DNA from: Lophius americanus | Taxonomy: Eukaryota; Chordata; Actinopteri; Lophiiformes; Lophiidae | NCBI GenBank assembly: GCA_037951165.1 | Contig: JBBDHG010000445.1 | Span: 402,001 to 466,000 of the forward strand | DNA: 64,000 nucleotides | Direction of reading: 5' to 3' | Program-made: the position numbers and the translations under genes | Part shown: positions 42,263 to 50,036 of the stretch, one piece after another | Layout of the letters: each line of letters begins with the position of its first letter | Numbering within the stretch: position 1 is the stretch's first letter | Notes under the pieces: generated by a model | What the model was told of the DNA's origin: nothing | Database searches by the model: none | What the model saw: only the letters and a program-made list of their open reading frames with translations

Positions 42263-42957
42263 GATCAAACCCCGTCTTCACCTTCACACCACTTCTGACT
42301 CCACAGTGGAATTTCATGCCTCCCCACTGGTTTCAAATTTACATCCTTCACATTATCATTTAACAAACCCAACCAAGCCTTTAGGGGGTCCCATTCGATA
42401 TCGGTCCCGTTCGATATCAGCTGATGAACATGACGAGAACTTCGTTAACGAGAAATTTACACGTTTCTGTCCTCCATATTTATAACATTCAGCATGTTTG
42501 TGTGAACAGAGAGAGCTGTGTAACATGATCCTGGACTGCTGCGCCCAACAGAGGACCTACGAGAAGTTCTTTGGTCTGTTGGCCGGGGTGAGAAACACAC
42601 GCACACACTCGCACACACAGATCTATTGGCATCATATTTGTGGGCAAACTGTGTTGAATCAAAGAGTAGTGTTAGTTCAAACACAATGACCACATGTAAC
42701 TACTGACAAGACCAATGAAAGCATTTGGTAACACTTGTGTGTGTCCGTCTGTGTGTTTGTGTGTCTGTTTCTCTCTGTCCGTGTATGTGTGTGAGTAGAG
42801 GTTCTGTTTGCTGAAGAAGGAGTACATGGAGAGTTTTGAATGGATTTTCGCAGAGCAGTATGAAACAATTCACCGACTGGAGACCAACAAACTGAGGAAC
42901 GTGGCACGGCTCTTTGCTCACCTACTCTACACAGACTCCGTGCCCTGGAGTGTAAGA

Positions 42958-43002
<45 letters not shown>

Positions 43003-45036
43003 TGTGCACAGATAGAGCCATTACATCCAGTGAGGTCCAACTTGAAGCTGATGGTGCTGCCTCTTGTCTTGCAGGTGTTGGAGTGTGTCAAGATGAGTGA
43101 GGACACCACAACGTCGTCCAGCAGGATCTTTGTGAAGATCCTTTTCCAGGAGCTCTGTGCCTACATGGGCCTCCCCAAACTCAACCAGAGGCTCAAAGAC
43201 ATGTATGAACGCGCACACACACACACACACACACAGAAACACACACTCACTCTGTAAAGAGAATGCTTGCATCATCATCCTGCAGTGTGAACAGTAGGTT
43301 TCAATTAAAGATAGAGAAGTATAAGAGCAGTATGAAGTAACTTGTATGCAATATATATATATTTTTATTTATTTTTTTATTTTTATGTTTTTCAAATAAG
43401 AACACTATGAATGATTGAGGGTAAATCAAAGTAACAATCAAACTCTGAATCACTCCTCCTTTAACGCCATTCAAGTTAAAGTTGTGCTTTTTGTTCAAAA
43501 GCAGATCAATGTGTGCGTTTGTGTTCCAGGACTCTGCAGTCGTTCTTTGAGGGTCTTTTTCCTCGGGATAATCCCAGGAACACTCGCTTCGCCATCAACT
43601 TCTTCACCTCTATCGGACTGGGAGGTCTGACGTGAGTAAACCCACACAATCACACGTACACTGTCACGCAATGTGTGACAGTGTATCTGTGGACACGTCC
43701 AACCGTTCGTAGGTTCGTAACGTCTTAGTCCAAAATCAGAATGAATCACAAACAGAGATACATCGTGTCAGTTTTCTGTTTTTGTTTCTAAATGTGGATA
43801 TCCCTCAGACAGTCTGCGGTACATTTTCTAAAATTGTGCTGCTGGATTTAGTTCAGCCCTTTCGGAATTGTTTGTCCGCACCATCAGACCGGTGTTAAAC
43901 ACAGTTACTGCTAACGACTACATCTACCATCATCCTCCCGTAAAAAGTTAATGTCCATTTTACACCAAACTTACGGTTCTCTTGATTGAATTTATCTCGG
44001 GCTGGATGAAAATGTTATGTAATAAATCACTCTCGACCGTAGCATCCATCGTGCTTTCACTCTCAACATGATTCAATTCTGAAATTCTGAAATTTGATTT
44101 TTTTTTTATTTTTTTTTTTCAAAATAAAGTTAAATTGTGTTTGAGAAATTATTGTAAATATTATTGTGTGATGTAGCATCTCTCTCTCTCTCTCCCCGCC
44201 CCAGGGACGAGTTGAGGGAACATTTGAAGAACGCTCCCAAGATGATCATGACTCAGAAACAGGAGGTTGAATCGTCCGACTCAGACTCCGACTCTTCATC
44301 AGACTCCTCCTCCTCGTCTGACTCCTCCTCATCCTCAGACTCCTCCAGCGACTCTTCTGACTCCTCTGCCAGCAGCAGCAGCTCTGGTATCTATTTGTTC
44401 GATTCTCTGTGACAACATTTATTCTGCAAATCACTATTCAGATGATTGATTGTTTTTTCTTCTTGTCCTCCAGATTCAGACTCCAAGCACAAGAAGAACA
44501 AGAAGAGAAAAGAAGTGGAGAAAAAGAAGAAGAAAGAGAAGGCCAAGAAGAAGGACAAGCCCTCTGACAAAAAACAAGCCAGGCGCAAAAAGGAGGTGGA
44601 TGAAGACACAGATGACGAGAATCAAGCGAGGAAGCACAAGAAGGGCCGTGTGGTGGAGGAGCGTGAGCGTGCACGTGAGGCAGAGGAGCATGCACGTGAA
44701 GCAGAGGAGCGTGCACGTGAGGCAGAGGAGCGTAATCGTGCCCGTGAGGCAGAAGAGCACGAGCGTGCACGTGATGGTGCACGGAGGAGCAGACGAGAAG
44801 AGAGATCCGAAGAGAGGGAGCAGCCGGAGGAGAGGAGACGAAAAATGGACACTCAGGGCCGTCAAAGGGACAGAGAGAGGGAGAGAGACGGAGGGAGGGA
44901 ACGGGAGAGAGGGAGGGAGAGGGAGAATGAAGAGAAGAGGGACATGGAGAGAGAGCGAGAGAACCCGAGGGATAGGGAGAGGAATAAAGAGAACAGAGAC
45001 AGGAACAAAGACAGAGAGGAGAGGAGGAGGAGATAA
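34084..45036 (+). CDS. cwc22: cwc22, spliceosome-associated MIF4G/MA3 protein; complete
   Basis: Cwc22 is a nuclear spliceosome protein needed for pre-mRNA splicing; its MIF4G domain binds eIF4A3 and delivers it for exon-junction-complex assembly. Coding exons: 34084-34138, 34220-34404, 34722-35311, 35628-35882, 36140-36268, 36685-36853, 36984-37037, 37179-37314, 37467-37673, 37772-37834, 37917-38012, 41262-41343, 41633-41693, 42510-42587, 42799-42951, 43075-43202, 43530-43631, 44205-44386, 44474-45036. Together they give 1,095 codons plus TAA, longer than the human protein (908) because of an N-terminal extension and RS-repeat growth. Visible: RS repeats (about 85-275), LTRTGGAYIPPAKLRMM (about 338-354), MIF4G (about 365-590) with the eIF4A3-contacting Asn-Lys at 36198-36203 kept, an acidic linker, MA3 (about 648-775), a Ser/Asp run, and a Lys/Arg/Glu-rich tail. 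The start was chosen for its strong context (G at -3 and +4) and the upstream in-frame stop. Confidence 0.97.
34220..34404 (+). CDS. cwc22: cwc22 coding exon 3
   Basis: A Ser-rich segment ending ALKKIRSSVAQIR. The SSVAQI motif corresponds to the very start of human CWC22, so the roughly 70 residues before it are an N-terminal extension relative to human. Confidence 0.9.
34722..35311 (+). CDS. cwc22: cwc22 coding exon 4, RS-repeat exon
   Basis: About 196 residues of Arg-Ser-rich repeats. The core (34869-35060) is eight near-perfect 24-bp units encoding GRDRSGSK or ERDRSGSK; more divergent units follow to about 35280 (GRERSRSR, GRDGSRSR). RS domains mediate spliceosomal protein contacts and are phosphorylated by SR kinases. 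The parallel open frames over this exon come from the repeat lacking stops in several frames. Confidence 0.92.
34869..35060 (+). repeat. cwc22: 24-bp coding minisatellite, 8 units
   Basis: In-frame tandem units starting at 34869, 34893, 34917, 34941, 34965, 34989, 35013 and 35037, each carrying GGATCC or GGATCCA. Because the unit is a multiple of three, copy-number change keeps the reading frame. Confidence 0.95.
35628..35882 (+). CDS. cwc22: cwc22 coding exon 5
   Basis: Starts with an Asn/Arg-rich segment, then EEPPVKKKKEEIDPILTRTG and GAYIPPAKLRMMQQQISDKS, the invariant sequence just before the MIF4G domain. Confidence 0.95.
36140..36268 (+). CDS. cwc22: cwc22 coding exon 6, start of MIF4G
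   Basis: Encodes LAYQRMSWEALKKSINGLIN then KVNVSNIVNIVQELLQENIV. The Asn-Lys pair at 36198-36203 corresponds to human N171/K172, which are needed for eIF4A3 binding. Confidence 0.97.
36685..36853 (+). CDS. cwc22: cwc22 coding exon 7, MIF4G
   Basis: Encodes GLLARSVLQAQAASPIFTHV, then YAALVAIINSKFPQIGELIL and KRLILTFRKSYRRNLK: MIF4G helical repeats, nearly identical to human. Confidence 0.97.
36984..37037 (+). CDS. cwc22: cwc22 coding exon 8, MIF4G
   Basis: Encodes QQCLTASKFVGHLINQNV, 18 codons in phase 0. Confidence 0.96.
37179..37314 (+). CDS. cwc22: cwc22 coding exon 9, MIF4G
   Basis: Encodes AHEVLCLEMLTLLLERPTDD then SVEVTISFLKDCGLKLTEVS and PRGIN. Confidence 0.97.
37467..37673 (+). CDS. 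cwc22: cwc22 coding exon 10, end of MIF4G
   Basis: Encodes IFERLRNVLHESAIDKRVQY, MIEVMFAIRKDGFKDHPVIQ and QFTHMLPLEDEYNTEDIL; closes the MIF4G domain. Confidence 0.97.
37772..37834 (+). CDS. cwc22: cwc22 coding exon 11
   Basis: Encodes VFKMDSDFMENEEKYKSIRK, the conserved linker after MIF4G. Confidence 0.95.
37917..38012 (+). CDS. cwc22: cwc22 coding exon 12, acidic linker
   Basis: Encodes ILEEGSSDSGEEGDGSDDDE and further Glu/Asp/Gly residues. An acidic linker lies at the same place in human CWC22. Confidence 0.93.
38100..41206 (+). mobile_element. hAT-like DNA transposon in cwc22 intron 12; left limit uncertain
   Basis: Surrounds the transposase relic. The right end reads gggttgccgacccctg (41191-41206), a typical hAT terminal sequence. 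The matching left terminus caggggtcggcaaccc was not found; the nearest partial match is aggggtc at about 38117, so the left end is decayed or lost, and no clean 8-bp target duplication is visible. Confidence 0.7.
38613..40362 (+). pseudogene. Broken hAT-superfamily transposase with BED zinc finger
   Basis: A transposase relic inside cwc22 intron 12. Order of parts: BED-type zinc finger (38614-38700; Cys codons at 38623 and 38632, His codons at 38677 and 38692), then central segments containing GKPFTDGDYMKYSFIKISER, CDESCDVIDIEQAALLCRYV, VATDGAPSMRGSQKGFVTSL and VRWLSRGEVF, and the C-terminal dimerisation region with FGVLSISGSTHLCEQMFPNM and SRTRL-like SKCRTRLTDENL. It resembles the transposases related to ZBED5, FAM200 and GTF2IRD2. 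The frame changes three times (near 38712, 39048 and 39727) and is cut by an in-frame TAA at 40048-40050, so no functional protein can be made. It lies in the same orientation as cwc22. Confidence 0.9.
41262..41343 (+). CDS. cwc22: cwc22 coding exon 13, start of MA3
   Basis: Encodes EKVTIFDQTEVNLVAFRRTI then YLAIQS, the first helices of the MA3 domain. Confidence 0.96.
41633..41693 (+). CDS. cwc22: cwc22 coding exon 14, MA3
   Basis: Encodes LDFEECAHKLIKMDFPDSQT. The donor gtaagt is followed at once by AC-rich sequence. Confidence 0.96.
41694..42509 (+). other. cwc22: cwc22 intron 14 with (AC)n
   Basis: Starts AC-rich (41700-41740) and contains an (AC)26-27 run at 42209-42261. A 16-bp tandem duplication (ggtcccattcgatatc and a one-base variant) lies at about 42386-42418. 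Its part from about 42160 onward is also present, diverged, at 47771-48549. Confidence 0.7.
42209..42261 (+). repeat. (AC)n microsatellite
   Basis: Uninterrupted AC run in cwc22 intron 14, upstream of exon 15. Confidence 0.95.
42510..42587 (+). CDS. cwc22: cwc22 coding exon 15, MA3
   Basis: Encodes RELCNMILDCCAQQRTYEKF then FGLLAG, 26 codons in phase 0. A decayed copy is found at 48550-48627. Confidence 0.97.
42588..42798 (+). other. cwc22: cwc22 intron 15, AC-rich 5' end and GT-rich 3' end
   Basis: A 211-bp intron. Its first 33 bases are AC-rich (acacacgcacacac) and its last 60 are GT-rich (tgtgtgtgtcc, gtgtgtttgtgtgtctg, gtatgtgtgtgagtag) with little polypyrimidine tract. The two ends are complementary and could form a helix that brings the splice sites together. 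Confidence 0.8.
42799..42951 (+). CDS. cwc22: cwc22 coding exon 16, MA3
   Basis: Encodes RFCLLKKEYMESFEWIFAEQ, YETIHRLETNKLRNVARLFA and HLLYTDSVPWS: 51 codons, in phase at both ends. Flanked upstream by GT-rich and downstream by (CA)n intron sequence. Confidence 0.97.
42959..42997 (+). repeat. (CA)n microsatellite at 5' splice site of intron 16
   Basis: Starts seven bases after the donor of exon 16. Complementary to the GT-rich tract upstream of the same exon. Confidence 0.95.
43075..43202 (+). CDS. cwc22: cwc22 coding exon 17
   Basis: Encodes VLECVKMSEDTTTSSSRIFV, then KILFQELCAYMGLPKLNQRL and KD; the AT at the end joins G of the next exon to make Met. Donor gtatga is followed by CA repeats. 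Confidence 0.96.
43530..43631 (+). CDS. cwc22: cwc22 coding exon 18
   Basis: Encodes TLQSFFEGLFPRDNPRNTRF then AINFFTSIGLGGL, almost identical to human. Confidence 0.97.
43632..44204 (+). other. cwc22: cwc22 intron 18
   Basis: Begins CA-rich (cccacacaatcacacg) and ends in a TC-rich tract before ccag. Contains no recognised element otherwise. Confidence 0.5.
44205..44386 (+). CDS. cwc22: cwc22 coding exon 19
   Basis: Encodes DELREHLKNAPKMIMTQKQE then a long run of Ser and Asp (about 44270-44386), a likely CK2-type phosphorylation region also present in human CWC22. Confidence 0.95.
44474..45036 (+). CDS. cwc22: cwc22 last coding exon 20
   Basis: Encodes a Lys-rich stretch (SKHKKNKKRKEVEKKKKKEK) and then an Arg/Glu-rich tail including four 21-bp units giving ERAREAE-like heptads (44659-44765). 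TAA at 45034-45036. The large minus-strand open frames over this exon are shadows of its purine-rich coding strand. Confidence 0.93.
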
Positions 45037-45590
45037 AACTCTTCACTCTCCTCTCTGCAGCTGCAGTGATGGACTGATGACTGACAGACGAGTGAAGTCT
45101 CCATCTCTCCCCTTCGTCAACTCCTATCGTCTTGGATTATTGATCTTTGTTGTTAATGATATATGGGGGGGGGAAAAAACATTGAAGTTGTCTAATTTTT
45201 ATAATGATTGCCTGTTCCCCCTTAAAGGAAGAGTTCATCCATTTTTCATTTCCTTCTTGAGGCTCATCGAAAGAGAAGAGTGATGGACTGTAGAAAAAGT
45301 TTGAAACTGAAGCCAGTAGCTTTCAGGTTCAACACTAAAAAAGAAAACTGGCATTATCAGAATATTTTTATATATTGTTTGCAGGTTTCTTGCCAGCGCC
45401 GCCTTTGATCACAACAATTTTTTAGACCTTAAAAGTCCAACATTAGCGGAGGAATCATGTATGAGGTCTTAAATATGTGAACATTTATCTAGTGACACTT
45501 TGTTAGTACTCATTTTAATGTTTCTGTCATGACAACACAAACTTATTTTCCTGCCGTTCTGTGAATAAAATAACTTACTCTGCAAACAAA
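45037..45590 (+). other. cwc22: cwc22 3'UTR
   Basis: Non-coding sequence from the stop codon to just past the AATAAA at 45564-45569. Confidence 0.7.
45564..45569 (+). terminator. cwc22: Poly(A) signal of cwc22
   Basis: Canonical AATAAA 528 bp after the stop codon and the first such hexamer downstream; a T-rich stretch follows. Confidence 0.7.
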
Positions 45591-47770
45591 AGGGATGATT
45601 CTATTCACTGATACTTCATCGGGTTCAATATACTTTACCTGTTTGTATCGGCGTGGAGTAACCTTAAAATGTAATTGTAAATAGAGTAAAGGTGCGTGAC
45701 ATGTTTGATTAGTCAGAGAATGATAAGTGTAAACTTTTTAAGGTGTGCTGGACCCTTTCAAGGAAGTGAAAGAGCGGCATGTAGTTATAACTCAACATTT
45801 TCTTTAAATTTCTTTTCTTTTTTTCAAACTTGCCTTGTCTGTTAACATCGGAGGAAAGTATGAAAGTCTGGATGCCCTACAGCGTCTGACAGATTTGCTC
45901 TTCAAAGGAGGAGTCTATCAAAGTCCTACGGTCACAGCATTAAAACATAAACGATGACATCATAGTTACTAACTCATCATTTTTAAGTTAGGTTTTTCTG
46001 CTACTCCTTCCGGTTAGTTCAATTAAACATTTAGGTTTTGAAGTGTATTTGATCACAACTGCAGCTCAATCTGAAGCCACAGAGAATACCAGATGAAAAA
46101 CCTCCTGGTCACGGCAGAATGCAAGAATAGTGTGTGTGTGTGTGTGTGTGAGAGAGGTCAGAGCTGACGACCTTGTCAGAGGGATTTTCATCAGCATCAG
46201 GACTGAATCAGTCCACACAACAGCTGGAACACACAAAGACGTGTGTCCCCTGGCACCGTTCTCTCACAGCCGCTGTCTCACAGCCGCTGTCTCACACACA
46301 CGTTTGTCAGCCACAACACCGCCTGAAGTTAAAACCTTCACAATCATTAGATGAACAAGTTCTCACATCAACATCAAGACGCCCAGAACCATCTCACGGT
46401 AACTAAGACAACTCTCATCGTCTGCTTCCTTTCTGAACATAGTCGTGTTACAGACATGGACAAAATAAACGAGCAGCAGGGAAGAAGAGTGAAAACAAGA
46501 CAAGTCACAGGAAACTCATGAAATATGGTGGATAAGGGGAGATTTCCAATGTTGAAGCAGCAACAAATGACCTATATATATATATATATATATAGTTATA
46601 ACTATAGATGGAGCCTCTGTGGGCTTTTATACACTAGATAGATGTATTATTAATAGACTATGTTACTGGTATTTGGACAAAGGCTGAGGGTGAGGCGGGT
46701 GATGTGTTGCAGAGCAGTGAGTTAAAATGATTTGACGTGTCTTTCAGAGGAGCAGTGAGGCATTATTTATTTATTAAGAGCAATTACATCCGGTTCTTCC
46801 AGTCCGATGTTCTTTTCTTTGGTGCCGATCTGAGATTAGATACTTCTAAATGTAAATTAACTTTCCCCTTTTACTCTTTAAGATTTTTAAATAATCTTGC
46901 TTTTATGTGGTATTTTATACATTTTATGATAGCATCTATTGTATTTATAAATATTTATTTGATTTTATTAAGTTAACTTGATTCTATTGTCATTTATTAT
47001 TCATTCTGCTTATTTAATTTGATCATTAATCTCTTTTATCTTTTATTACTTTTACTCTATTAATATGTTCATATCTATAAGAGCTGTATTTTGTGTAATT
47101 TATCATTTTGTCATTAGAATTATTATTATTATGTTCATGCTCAAGTATATTTATTGTCATTATATTGAGGGTCAGAAAACAATATAATCAAAATCAGATA
47201 GCAATCCTTTGAGGCAAAAAAGAAGAAGAACGTTTAAAACGATGTAAAACAATTAAAGATATAACAAATATTAAAATTATAATGGTAATAAAGTGCAATA
47301 TACATACAAAAAGTACAAAAGCAGCAGAAATGTGTTGTAATAGTGAACAATAAAATATTTTAAGGCGTACTGATTATATTAATATAATATAATATAATTA
47401 TTAGTAGTAGTAGTATTTTTCCTGGATGAATTACTCTTAAAATTCATCTAAGAATTTTTTATTTCAATCTAACTACTGTATTTTACTTTGTCAATCACCT
47501 TCTAGAGTACGTTTAATAACGTTTTGTTCTGTTTGGGCTATATAAAAAAAGCTTGATTGATTGATTTATTGACTGTATGTTGTTTATTCTATAGATCCCT
47601 CACTATAATCAAATATTTCCTTAAAAAATAAAAAGGTCAATGAAACATGAGAGATAAGATGAGGAACCGTGGAGCGTTCAATTGCTCACTTTAAAGTAAT
47701 ATTACACATGAGTTTAATGGCTACTGATAGAAAACATATCTCGTGGCGAGTTTTCCTGAATCATGGCGGC
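45591..47770. other. Intergenic sequence downstream of cwc22
   Basis: AT-rich from about 46750 to 47650. A (TA)n run lies at 46572-46594 and a short GT run at about 46129-46150. No conserved coding segment found. Confidence 0.5.
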
Positions 47771-48112
47771 TTCCTGGCCTCTGATGTCATCACAGCTGTT
47801 CTCTACACATCACACATACACACGATCAAAACATCATTAGCTGGAGTCAATGTTTCCTCCCCCCCCGACACCCGTCCTCACCTTCACACCACTTCTGACT
47901 CCACGGTGGAATTTCATGCCTCCCTGCTGCTTTGAATTCACATCAGTCACATGACGTTTTAACTTTTAGATGATCTCTCGGGTTAATCTGATCCAGTAAC
48001 AGCCGACTAACATGACGTGAACTTCTTTGACCATTTAATGTCCCGCTCAGCTGTTTGCTTCAGTTCATTTGGAATCTCTATTTCTTACGGAAAATGACTG
48101 AATCTGTTTGTA

Positions 48113-48176
<64 letters not shown>

Positions 48177-48660
48177 TAAAAGAGTCAGGGGTCAAGGATG
48201 GGACACCACAGGTCAAAGGGGCCATGGACAAGGTGAATTTTTAAGCATGTGAGGACTTACTGAACAGAATTAAATAACTTATTTGAACCAAAAAAAAAAG
48301 TATTTTCAGTGTCAAATTAAAATGGACTGTTTTTCATGAAATTCAAAATTTCATCATAATATAATTTCAGATTTTTTTTTTTTTTTTTTTTATCAAACTA
48401 TTTCATGAATAAATGCTCAAAAAGAAGTAAAAAAAATGCAAAGAAATAGTTTTTCCATTTGTTTTTGTTGGCGAGGACATTAAAGGGTTAATGTGAGGTT
48501 TTTGTGTTTGTGTCCATATTACTAACCTGCTGTATGTTTGTGTGAACAGAAAGAACTGAGTAACATGATCCTGGACTGCTGCCCTCAACAGAAGACCTAC
48601 GAGAGACGTTCTTTTGACTGTTGGTGACAAAAACACACACACACACAAATACACACACAC
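47771..48660 (+). pseudogene. Duplicated, decayed segment of cwc22 (intron 14 end, exon 15, start of intron 15)
   Basis: Two blocks match the cwc22 locus. Block one (47771-47940) matches 42160-42330, sharing ttcctggcctctga, catcacagctgttctctac and caccttcacaccacttctga. Block two (about 48531-48660) matches 42492-42620: the acceptor gtttgtgtgaacag, then an exon-15 copy at 48550-48627 reading KELSNMILDCCPQQKTYER before a 2-bp insertion shifts the frame into TGA. CA repeats follow, as in the parent. Intron is retained, so it arose by DNA duplication and not by retrotransposition. Between the blocks lie AT-rich additions, including (AT)n at 48114-48174. Confidence 0.85.
48114..48174. repeat. (AT)n microsatellite, about 30 units
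   Basis: Uninterrupted AT run lying inside the duplicated cwc22 segment; absent from the parental copy. Confidence 0.97.
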
Positions 48661-48679
48661 ACACACACACACAAGTCCA

Positions 48680-48830
48680 CCAGCCTCTTCAGAGTCACCA
48701 GTTCTCCTGTATTTTCTGATTGTGCACAGAAACATCTGGAGGGAACCTTCATGGGGAGAACATACAAACACTACAGAAAGGCTCCGGGTCTGGATTTGAA
48801 CCCAGAACCTTCCTGGTAGGTAGGTGATTC
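48680..48830. repeat. Fragment of a widespread fish interspersed repeat
   Basis: Contains agagtcaccagttctcctg, catggggagaacatacaaac and ggatttgaacccagaacctt, typical phrases of a repeat found all over fish genomes. Family not determined. Confidence 0.55.
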
Positions 48831-49976
48831 TACATGTGTGTTCTGCCAACAGAGGCAGTGGATCCACACATAGAACTCAAAGTCCATCGAGTGCGTGAAG
48901 ATCATTCAGCAGCTTAATGCCTCTGATGTCCGAGCTCATGTTCTTTGGTTAGAAATAACTCACAGATTAATAATTGATTCTAAGCTTTATTGATATTATT
49001 AGACTGCAAATGGAGCACAAGTCATGAATAAGGAGACCGAACAGAGACAGGATTGTAAGGAAACATCTTCTCCAGTAAAGGTTCTGGGATATTACTGAGG
49101 TTTACTGGTCCTCCTCGAGATGGACCAGCATACTGTAGGGGGAATGAAATATATTAGGCCTGTTGTGTGTCATGGATGATCTTGAACTGTGAGATGCTCT
49201 GGGGTACGCAAGGTCTTGCTCTGGAATGTACAAAGGTCTTTCTTATCTTTATTGTGCCTTCAGATGGAGAAGACTGTTCTGCTCCCTAGGATGTGTGAAA
49301 CTGGCTGAACCCTGGTTCTCAGTGTCTAGAGATTCATGAACGCGGGGTATAAAATGTATTTTTTGTCAGGCTCCAGCTTGAGAGTTGTGTGTGTGTGTGT
49401 GTGTGTGGGGTATAATCCCTCTGCAGAAGATTATTCAACTTAATTCATCTGAACACAAACAGCTCCTCTTCCTCAGTCTTCTGATTTCCTTCACAGTACA
49501 AACGCAGCAATTTGGACAGATTTGGACCTTTAATACAGGGAAAATACACAATTACATATATATGGTCCTAAAAACCCTCCAACAAAGATTTCCCAAAATG
49601 TATTTAATTAAAATTAAAATTAAATGAAATTAAAATTAAAAATTAAATCCAGTGGCAGCAGGTATCTACTAAAGAGTAAGGGGCCTAGGATGGAGCCATG
49701 GGCGACACCACAGCTACAAAAATTTAATGACTTTATTTTTATATTTTAGACCTTTTTTTATTTTACAATTATACTTAAATCAGTTTTGTATTACCACTGC
49801 ACAATTCTTTTGTTAATTTTTTTTTACAGTGTGTGTGAGTCTGTTTTTGTACTGAGTCTGTTTTTGTAGAGTGTCCTCCCCCCCCCTCTCACACACACAG
49901 ACACACGTACACAAACACACGCAGTGTGTTGTGCCCTTGCACAACCTTGATGTGATGTTCAAGGTGAGAGGCGGAG

Positions 49977-49978
<2 letters not shown>

Positions 49979-50035
<57 letters not shown>
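49979..50035. repeat. (GT)n microsatellite
   Basis: 57-bp uninterrupted GT run in intergenic sequence. Confidence 0.95.

Positions 50036-50036
<1 letters not shown>

Noticed and set aside
44438..45046. 202-codon minus-strand frame over the last cwc22 exon
   Set aside because: It is the complement of a purine-rich Lys/Arg/Glu coding exon, giving Ser/Leu/Pro-rich nonsense. No promoter or splice evidence.
48875..48950. Possible copy of cwc22 exon 17 (short match around SIECVKI to VLECVKM)
   Set aside because: Only about 16 bases are similar and the following sequence does not match exon 17, so chance is likely.
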